From Cryptoclostridium sp036644995 (GTDB lineage Bacteria; Bacillota; Dehalobacteriia; UBA7702), in the NCBI GenBank assembly GCA_036644995.1, contig JAVXOZ010000025.1, forward strand, positions 1 through 31,087: 31,087 nucleotides of DNA, read 5' to 3'. The notes beneath the pieces were generated by a model. It saw only the letters and a program-made list of their open reading frames with translations, searched no databases and had not been told where the DNA came from. Made by a program: the position numbers and the translations under genes. Below are positions 18,401 to 24,719 of the stretch, one piece after another; position 1 is the stretch's first letter, and each line of letters opens with the position of its first letter.

Positions 18401-18989
18401 TTTGGGCAAAGATACCTTTAGAGTTTACAATGAGGAAATGCCCCCAATGCAACCGGGTATCGGAACGGGTTTGCGTGGGATTGATAAAAATTTCGGTAAA
18501 GTATTTTCAAAAAATATAGTGGAATATGTGGTGCGTATTCTTTATGAAGCAGCAGAGCCTTTAGTGGTTATTAATGCTATTTTGGAATTGGTTGCCAAGC
18601 ATTTTTGTTATAGTTGTTCCTATGTATTTGAACGTATAGATGATGGCAATTTATGGCACAATACCTTCCAATGGTGTGCCGGTGGTATTCCCTCTCGGAA
18701 TACTTCGGATAGGGTAATTTTAGATATTTCCATGACAGAGGATGCTTCCCGTTTTAATAAAGAGGGTATATTTATAGCGGAAAAAGTGGCTGATATTCCA
18801 CAGCCTTTGCGGAGTACAATGGAATCTTTGGGTACAAAATCCACAATTCAATTTGCCATTATCAGCGGCGGTAAAATATCCGCACTCTTGGGCTTTGATG
18901 ATTGCGTTCAAGAACGCACACCATTGGAATCCGAGGTATCGGTATTGCACATGATAGCCATGATTTTAGGCCCATATCTGCATAAATAA
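15465..18989 (+). CDS. Cache-PAS-GGDEF-GAF diguanylate cyclase
   Basis: Large transmembrane signalling protein that should synthesise cyclic di-GMP. The ATG at 15465 is preferred (1174 aa) because GAAGGAG lies about seven bases before it. A near-perfect -10 box, TATAAT, is at 15412-15417. A membrane segment at about 6-27 and a second near 290-310 enclose a Cache-type extracellular sensor. PAS domains follow at about 325-440, 445-560, 570-685 and 690-810, with PAC-like ends. The GGDEF domain starts near DLLTGLYNK, with intact GGDEF at 906-910. The residues where the I-site RxxD should be read NVGD, so classical product inhibition is probably lost. Residues from about 1010 form a C-terminal GAF-like domain, an unusual position. 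The first PAS carries C363-x2-C366-x4-C371-x4-C376, which could hold a metal or cofactor. The gene is monocistronic. Confidence 0.88.
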   Translation: MGKISKGLISGIAVFLLLVVSFCFFSLRVDYLTEKNIKQEMAITADNNATSIKSMFAKDLQCLNAISAQLTQNNKELNAETAEYLHPFAENGGYMRMAIDLPDGTCYSSDGKTIESVKDGYYPGAMSEKDELESIYKSEIDNISCISLVVPISENGKVIGALRGIYDSSVLQDSLDLNIFDGHGYFNLVDKEGNFLFKPAKGHSAYNQKNIFTVLQNADFRSGYSLASLKKDMLKGEHGVSVYSLLDEERFVYYEPVGIDDWYIVTVVPDDYFLPQKQMIDGTVLVLLIFLVGLFSGLAYYIYYQGNKLQTSLKRERDYFNSILNNIPLPVFITDSHMILEFVNEAALGLFHKKYADLIGKPCKSCETKICGTSDCAIEKMISTGMDSTLLEANSKYYMVNTAALDKGDMDKGGYIEVFQNISDIVEMQKSLEEKSLELETISQNLVGGVLITGLEKGFPIIRCNQGYCDLIGSPGENLKGKSALDGVAHDDRETVEKTIYEKLNYDNFISQEHKLLKSNGEEIWVILYGKKSILHGEDVGIWLLIDISESKEIETALKVSEERYRIAMDNTEDIIIEYNFETKVIHHAHKVTELYDIPQSVANAPEGIINAGVIDETSKETFLKMFVDMNSGAPKVSGVIKTIGSGKRTLWNRLTFTTIFDIEGKPVRAIGIMQDITAEVEAKRQYEREAQYRKIMGEDATLYYEADLTNHCFVTGHEEIVSAYGKKGENDYDTVTGLLLDNVVYKDDRILVQSHISQEYLTENYKKGNYKITFEHRQNTGAPQPLWVECTIFLMTDETTKDIRLLCYIKDINDVKIRELDLQHKAERDLLTGLYNKVTTENLVDKNLSFQIAKEGSSAFFLIDLDDFKNINDTLGHAFGDAVLSEISQRLEALFNVGDVVGRIGGDEFVAFIPGPLDEEAIINWGIKICDMFKGVYTGSDMRYKVSGSVGIAISPQHGKTFGQLYPKADVALYYAKNLGKDTFRVYNEEMPPMQPGIGTGLRGIDKNFGKVFSKNIVEYVVRILYEAAEPLVVINAILELVAKHFCYSCSYVFERIDDGNLWHNTFQWCAGGIPSRNTSDRVILDISMTEDASRFNKEGIFIAEKVADIPQPLRSTMESLGTKSTIQFAIISGGKISALLGFDDCVQERTPLESEVSVLHMIAMILGPYLHK

Positions 18990-19069
18990 CTTAAAGGAAG
19001 GTCTAAAACTTAATTTTATCTATAATTACCTTTGGTTATTGGGGTGACCCCTGACAAGTTAGACTTTAT

Positions 19070-19095
19070 TGCGAAGTAGCTTTTTCTACTTCGCA
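19070..19095. repeat. 26-bp hairpin, left copy
   Basis: TGCGAAGTAG and CTACTTCGCA form a perfect 10-bp stem around a CTTTTT-type loop. The same 26 bases recur at 19258-19283, so the pair brackets the palindromic element. It could act as a terminator for the signalling gene ending at 18989, although the U-run is inside the loop. Confidence 0.7.
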
Positions 19096-19096
19096 C

Positions 19097-19220
19097 AGGC
19101 TGTTGATAAAGTCTGATATTCGGCAAAATCCCTTCCCATCCACTGCTTATGTACATTTAGGTACACTGCACATCCGCTGCTCAGGGAGTTTTGCCGAATC
19201 TAAGTCTTTCTTAACAGCCT
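19097..19220. repeat. 124-bp palindromic intergenic element (MITE-like)
   Basis: The outer arms 19097-19128 and 19189-19220 are imperfect 32-bp inverted repeats, beginning AGGCTGTT and ending AACAGCCT, with CGGCAAAA/TTTTGCCG inside. The centre has a further TCCCT/AGGGA pairing. There is no coding capacity. The right arm recurs at the start of the window and the left 60 bases recur at 30884-30943, so this is a dispersed family. Whether it is a non-autonomous mobile element or a structured RNA is undecided. Confidence 0.75.
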
Positions 19221-19226
19221 GACATC

Positions 19227-19253
19227 TTGTCAAAAAACTATGTTTTTTGGCAA
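19227..19253. repeat. Third copy of the TAT-loop intergenic hairpin
   Basis: TTGTCAAAAAAC pairs with GTTTTTTGGCAA around a TAT loop. It follows the palindromic element with the same spacing as at the start of the window (1-56). Confidence 0.7.
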
Positions 19254-19257
19254 TCTA

Positions 19258-19283
19258 TGCGAAGTAGCTTTTTCTACTTCGCA
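19258..19283. repeat. 26-bp hairpin, right copy
   Basis: Identical to 19070-19095 over all 26 bases. Here the stem is followed by TTTTCTATT, so on the plus strand it could work as an intrinsic terminator insulating the BREX operon from upstream transcription. Confidence 0.65.
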
Positions 19284-19420
19284 TTTTCTATTATGTAAAT
19301 AAATCATAAAAGGATCTGTATATAGCTTGTTAATAATTATGCCAAGGTTAGAATCTACGTCATAATATTTAATTCTGTAATATCATTAATTCCTACAAAA
19401 GAAAAAAACTGAAAATAAAC

Positions 19421-19530
19421 CTGCATTTCGGTTGCAAAAGTGGCTTTTCGGTTACAAAACCTGCATTTCCAATACAAAAGTTGCTTTTCGTTTACAAATA
19501 TTTACTTTTAGATTACAAAGTGGCATCTGG
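19421..19530 (+). repeat. Array of five 20-bp tandem repeats upstream of the BREX operon
   Basis: Five contiguous units with an exact 20-base period start at 19421, 19441, 19461, 19481 and 19501, followed by half a unit at 19521-19530. The shared pattern is YTGCNTTTCGGTTACAAAAN. Units 1 and 3 (CTGCATTTC...CAAAAG) alternate with units 2 and 4 (TKGCTTTTCG...CAAA), hinting at a 40-bp higher order. The array lies 44 bp before a candidate -10 box and 150 bp before the small XRE regulator gene. A cooperative operator for BREX control is the favoured reading. There are no spacers, so it is not CRISPR, and no replication initiator gene supports an origin. Confidence 0.75.
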
Positions 19531-19573
19531 TGCTACTATTCAGTTGTTTCTGAATCTTTACTGCTCAATTCTG

Positions 19574-19672
19574 TATAATATTTACAAGTTCTCGCAGGAA
19601 ATATTGCAAACCTGTATTGGACATGATAAACTATAAAAAATGGATTTTTTGATGCACAAAATTTGCGAGGTG
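19574..19672 (+). promoter_or_regulatory. Candidate BREX operon promoter and leader with ribosome-binding-site pairing
   Basis: TATAAT at 19574-19579 is a good -10 box; the -35 region (TGAATC) is poor, as expected for an activated or tightly controlled promoter. A start near 19586 would place CTCGCA (19591-19596) at the 5' end of the mRNA. Its complement TGCGAG (19664-19669) overlaps the GAGGTG ribosome binding site of the XRE gene. An extra ATT/AAT pairing extends the stem. Confidence 0.4.
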
Positions 19673-19679
19673 AAATAAT

Positions 19680-19889
19680 ATGAGCGTTAGTTACAAAAAA
19701 CTTTGGATGCTTATTCTGGAGAGAGATATGAAGAAAACCGAAGTCCGTATAGCTGCCGGCATTAGCCCCAGCACTTTCTCAAAGATGAATCGCAACGAAT
19801 ATGTCGCCATGGAAGTTTTGGTGAAGCTGTGCAAGGTGCTTAACTGCAACATAGGCGATATTGTTGATGTGATTCACAACCCGGACTGA
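19680..19889 (+). CDS. Small XRE-family (Cro/C1-type HTH) regulator at the head of the BREX operon
   Basis: A 69-aa protein that is almost only a helix-turn-helix: KKTEVRIAAGISPSTFSKMNRNE at about residues 18-41, then VLVKLCKVLNCNIGDIVDV. This matches the short YozG/HTH_26 type of DNA-binding protein. GAGGTG precedes the ATG by seven bases. It lies 51 bp before brxA on the same strand, so it is probably cotranscribed and acts as the local regulator. The 20-bp array at 19421-19530 is the obvious candidate target. Many other BREX loci use a larger WYL-domain regulator (BrxR) instead. Confidence 0.8.
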   Translation: MSVSYKKLWMLILERDMKKTEVRIAAGISPSTFSKMNRNEYVAMEVLVKLCKVLNCNIGDIVDVIHNPD

Positions 19890-19940
19890 ATATGGAAAAC
19901 ATCCAATCATCAAGAAAACTGGTACAACGGAGGAAAATGT

Positions 19941-20540
19941 ATGGATTATAGTGCTGGAATGGTGTCCTGTTTGTTTTGGCTATCTGAAACAAGAAAAACC
20001 GCAGAGTTGATGCTGCAAGGGAAAACCATTGAAGAAATAAGAATCCTTGCTGTAACCGAGAATATTTATCAAGTAAAATCCACAGATCGTGGAAAACGAA
20101 TTGCCGGCGTGTCTTGGAAACGTCTATCTTCCCTTTCAAAAGAGCTGTTGGAAATACTTGTGCTTTGTGATTTACCTACAGCTAAATTGATTGTGCTGCT
20201 CAGTATCATGAAAACGGATACCCTGTTTTTTGAATTTATGCACACTGTTTTCAAATCAGCGGTTATCCTTGGTGAAATTACCTTGTCAGATTTTGGAATA
20301 AACGTGTTTTTTGATGAGAAAATCCGCCAAAGTGAAACCGTAGCTGCATGGTCTGATAGTTCTATTAAAAAGTTAAAGCAAACCTACTCAAAATTGCTAA
20401 TTGAAGCAGGATTATTGACCTGTGCATCTGCTAAAAAAATTCAGGTGCCAATGATAGATTATAAATTGCAAAGCATTATTTTAAAAGCAGGATTTGCAAA
20501 TTGCCTTAGTACTTTAACAGGAGAAGAATTCGATGGATAA
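19941..20540 (+). CDS. brxA: BREX protein BrxA (DUF1819 family)
   Basis: The 199-aa length, position as first core gene and sequence fit BrxA (DUF1819): LTKELLE-like SLSKELLEIL, the FFEFMHTVFK helix and the C-terminal winged-helix region. Family knowledge describes BrxA as a small DNA-binding protein resembling the RNA polymerase binder NusB in fold. GGAGGA lies seven bases before the ATG. The 3' end overlaps brxB by 8 bp, so translation is coupled. Confidence 0.88.
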   Translation: MDYSAGMVSCLFWLSETRKTAELMLQGKTIEEIRILAVTENIYQVKSTDRGKRIAGVSWKRLSSLSKELLEILVLCDLPTAKLIVLLSIMKTDTLFFEFMHTVFKSAVILGEITLSDFGINVFFDEKIRQSETVAAWSDSSIKKLKQTYSKLLIEAGLLTCASAKKIQVPMIDYKLQSIILKAGFANCLSTLTGEEFDG

Positions 20541-21117
20541 TATGATAGAAGAACGCCTGGCTAAAATTGAACAGAAAATAACAGAAAAAGCATTTTTGGG
20601 GAACAAAGGGCTTGGCAATGAAGTGGGATATTATATATTTGATTATCCTGCACAAAGTGAACTCACTGTCAGAGAATATGTGAGTACTTTACAAAATAAA
20701 TATAACGGCAGTGATGGCTCTCTAAAAATTGTTGTATTTGATTTATATGAAATTGTATTGGGTATTTTAAAACAGAAAAACTATCTTGAAAAATGTTTTG
20801 AATTTGAAAAGAGCAAGGGTACAGATTACACCTTTGATGCGATTATAAAAATGCTGAGACTCACGGTTAAGTCTAATTTAATTGTAAACTATATTATGCA
20901 AAATACTCCCACTGAAAATGCAGTGGTTTTCATAACAGGAGTGGGAAAATGTTTTCCCCTGGTTCGTTCCCATAATGTGCTTAACAACCTGCATCAGGTA
21001 TTAGATGGTGTGCCGGTGGTGATGTTTTTCCCGGGGAAATATTCCGGACAGGATTTAAGGCTTTTCGGTACGATAAAAGATGATAATTATTATAGAGCAT
21101 TCAAGTTAGTAGAATAG
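20533..21117 (+). CDS. brxB: BREX protein BrxB (DUF1788 family)
   Basis: A 194-aa protein with the typical DUF1788 core: VVFDLYEIVLGIL near residue 75, then VFITGVGKCFPLVRSHNVLN and PVVMFFPGKYSGQDLRLFG toward the C-terminus. BrxB is part of the BREX core complex and is needed for both host methylation and phage exclusion in characterised systems. The start overlaps the brxA end and is served by GGAGAAG within brxA. brxC follows after 16 bp. Confidence 0.9.
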   Translation: MDNMIEERLAKIEQKITEKAFLGNKGLGNEVGYYIFDYPAQSELTVREYVSTLQNKYNGSDGSLKIVVFDLYEIVLGILKQKNYLEKCFEFEKSKGTDYTFDAIIKMLRLTVKSNLIVNYIMQNTPTENAVVFITGVGKCFPLVRSHNVLNNLHQVLDGVPVVMFFPGKYSGQDLRLFGTIKDDNYYRAFKLVE

Positions 21118-21133
21118 ATAGGGGGATTTTCTT

Positions 21134-24100
21134 ATGAGAATAGCTGATATGTTTGTTAAACCCATTGACCGTGACATTAAAGGTGTTATTAAAGTTGGGC
21201 AAGATGATGGTGAAAATGTTTTCCAAGAACTGGACGAATATGTTGTCACAAAAGAGCTTGGGAAGCATTTCCGTGATTTTTTTGAAAGCTATAAAAAGAG
21301 CATTGGCGGTAACACCGATAAAATGGGGGTGTGGATTTCCGGTTTTTTTGGAAGTGGTAAATCTCATTTTTTAAAGATTTTGTCGTATTTGCTTGAAAAT
21401 AAAGAGATTGGTGGTAAACATGCCATCGATTTCTTTACAGATGGGAACAAATTAGCAGATCCTATGGTCATTAGTGATATCAAACTTGCAGGAGATTTAT
21501 CCACCGATGTGGTGCTTTTTAATATTGATTCCAAGAGCGAGGCAGATGCAAAGTCCAACAAAGAAGCCATTATTGATGTTTTTATGAAAGTATTTAATGA
21601 AATGCGGGGCTTTTGTGGCTCATTGCCATTTCTTGCAGACTTAGAACGTAAATTGTCAGATGACGGACAGTATAACGCTTTCAAAGCTGAATTTGAAAAG
21701 TTGAATGGGCAAAAATGGGAAGATGCAAGGGAAGATTTTTATTTTATCCAAGATGAAATGATTCAAAGCCTTTGTGCCACCGGAGTGATGAGCGAAGATG
21801 CCGCAAAAAACTGGTGTGAAAATGCGTCGGACACTTATGCTGTATCCATCGAAAAATTTGCGGATTTAGTCCGCACTTATTGCGAGAAGAAAGCAAAGAA
21901 CCATCATGTGGTTTTTCTTGTTGATGAAATTGGTCAATATATCGCAGGTGATACACGGCTTATGCTGAATTTGCAAACAGTAACCGAAGATTTAGGCACT
22001 GCGTGTGGCGGCAAGGCATGGATTGTTGTAACAAGCCAGCAGGATATTGATTCCATTGTAACGGTTAAGGGCAATGATTATTCAAAAATTCAAGGGCGTT
22101 TTGATACACGGCTTTCTCTTTCCAGTGCTAATGTAGATGAGGTTATTCGCAAGAGAATTTTGGCAAAAACAAAAACAGCAGATGATACATTGATGCTACT
22201 GTACGATCAAAAAGAATCCATCATAAAAAACCTGATCATCTTTACCGATGAAGCAGAAAAAAAGCTTTATACCGATCGCAGGGAGTTTGCGGCGGACTAT
22301 CCTTTTATTCCCTATCAGTTTCATCTATTGGGGCAGGTTCTCACAGCAATCAGAACCCATGGTGCATCGGGTAAACACCTTGCCGAGGGGGAACGTTCTA
22401 TGATTGCCCTGTTTAAAGAATCTGCCATGCGTTTTATGCAGCAGAGCGATGGTACCCTTGTTCCATTCAATGTGTTTTATGATGCTCTTGATAAGTTTAT
22501 TGATCACACCCACCGTATTGTAATTACACATGCCTCGGAAAATCAGCATCTCACCCCCTTTGATGTTGAACTGCTAAAGATTCTTTTCATGATTAAATAT
22601 GTGAAGGAAATCAAAGGCAGTGTAGATAATTTGACCACGCTGATGGTCACAGACATTGATGACGACCGTGTTGCACTGCGAAAAAAAGTGGAAAAAGCCC
22701 TTTCAAATCTGGTTGGGCAAACATTGGTGCAAAAAAACGGTGACGAATACTTGTTCCTTACAAATGAAGAACAGGAAATAAATCGTGCTATCCACGATGA
22801 AAATCCGGATATCGGGGAAATTGTCAGCGATGTATCCGCTATTATTTTTGGTGAGATGATTCGAGAGCCTAAATATAATTATAGCAAGCGGTATTATTTT
22901 ACATACAATCAAATCGTGGATGATCGTTTTTATAAAAGCAATCAGTCTGCTGATATTGGTGTACGCATTATTACGCCTTACAGTGACCTTGACGGTGAAC
23001 CGGAAACCATGCGTATGCTATCCTTGCAGGAAGATAATGTGCTGATTGTGCTTCCCGATGACAGCACGTTTCTTGATGAAATCCGTGAAAGCTTGCAAAT
23101 ATCCAAATATATCACAAAAAACCGCAGTACTCTTGCGAAAAGTTATAATGCTATCCTCATTGCAAAGCAGGACGAGCTAACAGAGAAAAAACTGCGTATC
23201 CGTATTTTTTTAGAAGATGCCGTAAAGCATGCAGAAATCTATGTGTGTGGAGATAAACTGAACATCGGCACAAAAGACCCTTTGTCAAAAATAAATGAAG
23301 CACTGGGAAAACTTATCGCTATGAAATATTCAAAGCTTATCTATATGGAAACGGCACCAAGCATTGCGGATATTAATGCAATCTTCAAGCAAACAAACGA
23401 ACAATCTTTTGTGGGCTTTTCGGAAAGCACAGCAAACAAATTAGCTTTAGATGATATGTTCCGTGCTATTTCACAAAATACAGCACGTCACATTAAAACC
23501 TCACTGAAAACCCTGCAAAGTAAATTTTTTGCAGCACCCTATGGCTTTGTGGACTTGGATGTGCAGTGGTTGATTGCAACACTTTTTAAACAAGGCAAAG
23601 TTTCTTTTACCGTGAACAGCAAAAATATCTCTGTTGTAGACACCCCCGGCGATGAACTGGTGAAGTTCATTACACGGCGTGAATATGGAGATAAACTACT
23701 TATAGATATTCGAGAGCACCCAACCCTGGAGCAAATTAAATCGGTTAAAGAAGTGATGAAAGCATTGTTTTCTCTCCCCATCATCAGCGTGGAAGACGAT
23801 GCTCTGATTAAAGATTTTCAAGATTGCTGTAAAAAAAGGAAAGAAAATATGAAAGACTTGTTCACGGAATACCGAGTGAATGACCGATATCCGGGAAAAG
23901 CTGTCCTTGACTCCGGACAAAAAATACTCCTTGAAGCAGCGGGACTTAGTAATCCTATGGAATTTTTCCGCTATGTGGATAGCCATAAAGAGGAACTTCT
24001 TGATTTTGCTGAAGATAGTGCAGCGATATTTTCCTTTTTCTCCGGTGAACAAAAGAAGATTTTTGAACGTGCATGGGAATTTGTTGATATTTTTGAACAT

Positions 24101-24703
24101 AGCAAGATTTATGTTGTAGATGAAAAATTGATTGCACTGGTAGCTGATATACACAACATTATTGTGAAACCCACACCCTACAGTGATATTCGCAAACTAC
24201 CGGATCTGTTGGATAAATTTTTGAAATTGTATGGAGATTTGATTAAAATTGAAGCAGAGTCTGTGGAATTTGATATGAAAACCGATCGGCAGCAAGTCCT
24301 TGATGTTCTGAACACCAAGGAATATGCTACTATATTTAAAGAGAAATTTTTACACGGTTTTTCCGAACTAAAAGAGAAGCTGGATCATTCCAACGAAGTG
24401 GTAGCTGTGAAAAATATGCGGTTAGAAAGTGAAACCTTAAAGCAACGTTATATCGATGAGATGGAAGCTTATGAGGAGAAACTGTTAAGGGAACAGCTAC
24501 AGGAAGAATTAACGGAATCGGAAAGTGAACCCACCGCACCTACCGCTCCCATTAAAACAATCAGAAATCTTAGCTTGCGTACCATAACCCATGGAAAAAC
24601 CGTGCGCTTGCAGAGCGAACAAGATATTGATGTACTGCTTGACGAAATGAAAACAGGTCTGCTAAAAGAACTTGCTCAGGGCGATATTAATTTAATGATA
24701 TAA
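21134..24703 (+). CDS. brxC: BREX P-loop ATPase BrxC
   Basis: At 1189 aa this is a normal-length BrxC, the large AAA-type ATPase of the system. Walker A is GFFGSGKS at residues 70-77 and Walker B is VVFLVDE at 259-265. A sensor-like stretch follows (AWIVVTSQQD), and the N-terminus begins with the usual DMFVKPIDRDIKGVIKVGQ. The C-terminal part is helical with a charged coiled segment (about 1110-1160). It is needed for methylation and defence in known BREX loci. It sits 16 bp after brxB and 16 bp before pglX in the same operon. No frameshift or missing motif is seen. Confidence 0.93.
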   Translation: MRIADMFVKPIDRDIKGVIKVGQDDGENVFQELDEYVVTKELGKHFRDFFESYKKSIGGNTDKMGVWISGFFGSGKSHFLKILSYLLENKEIGGKHAIDFFTDGNKLADPMVISDIKLAGDLSTDVVLFNIDSKSEADAKSNKEAIIDVFMKVFNEMRGFCGSLPFLADLERKLSDDGQYNAFKAEFEKLNGQKWEDAREDFYFIQDEMIQSLCATGVMSEDAAKNWCENASDTYAVSIEKFADLVRTYCEKKAKNHHVVFLVDEIGQYIAGDTRLMLNLQTVTEDLGTACGGKAWIVVTSQQDIDSIVTVKGNDYSKIQGRFDTRLSLSSANVDEVIRKRILAKTKTADDTLMLLYDQKESIIKNLIIFTDEAEKKLYTDRREFAADYPFIPYQFHLLGQVLTAIRTHGASGKHLAEGERSMIALFKESAMRFMQQSDGTLVPFNVFYDALDKFIDHTHRIVITHASENQHLTPFDVELLKILFMIKYVKEIKGSVDNLTTLMVTDIDDDRVALRKKVEKALSNLVGQTLVQKNGDEYLFLTNEEQEINRAIHDENPDIGEIVSDVSAIIFGEMIREPKYNYSKRYYFTYNQIVDDRFYKSNQSADIGVRIITPYSDLDGEPETMRMLSLQEDNVLIVLPDDSTFLDEIRESLQISKYITKNRSTLAKSYNAILIAKQDELTEKKLRIRIFLEDAVKHAEIYVCGDKLNIGTKDPLSKINEALGKLIAMKYSKLIYMETAPSIADINAIFKQTNEQSFVGFSESTANKLALDDMFRAISQNTARHIKTSLKTLQSKFFAAPYGFVDLDVQWLIATLFKQGKVSFTVNSKNISVVDTPGDELVKFITRREYGDKLLIDIREHPTLEQIKSVKEVMKALFSLPIISVEDDALIKDFQDCCKKRKENMKDLFTEYRVNDRYPGKAVLDSGQKILLEAAGLSNPMEFFRYVDSHKEELLDFAEDSAAIFSFFSGEQKKIFERAWEFVDIFEHSKIYVVDEKLIALVADIHNIIVKPTPYSDIRKLPDLLDKFLKLYGDLIKIEAESVEFDMKTDRQQVLDVLNTKEYATIFKEKFLHGFSELKEKLDHSNEVVAVKNMRLESETLKQRYIDEMEAYEEKLLREQLQEELTESESEPTAPTAPIKTIRNLSLRTITHGKTVRLQSEQDIDVLLDEMKTGLLKELAQGDINLMI

Positions 24704-24719
24704 GGGAGAGCTTTGCAGA

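Noticed and set aside
19040..19069. Possible IS3-family terminal sequence (GGGGTGACCCCTGACAAG, then TTAGAC)
   Set aside because: It resembles some insertion-sequence ends from memory, but no transposase and no matching opposite end is present in the window.
19421..19530. CRISPR array or plasmid-type iterons
   Set aside because: Units are contiguous 20-mers without spacers and there is no cas gene. No replication initiator or DnaA-box cluster accompanies them, so an origin is not supported.
23696..24154. 152-codon minus-strand frame inside brxC
   Set aside because: It is antisense to a strongly conserved ATPase gene, has no ribosome binding site and no recognisable domain. It is a shadow frame.
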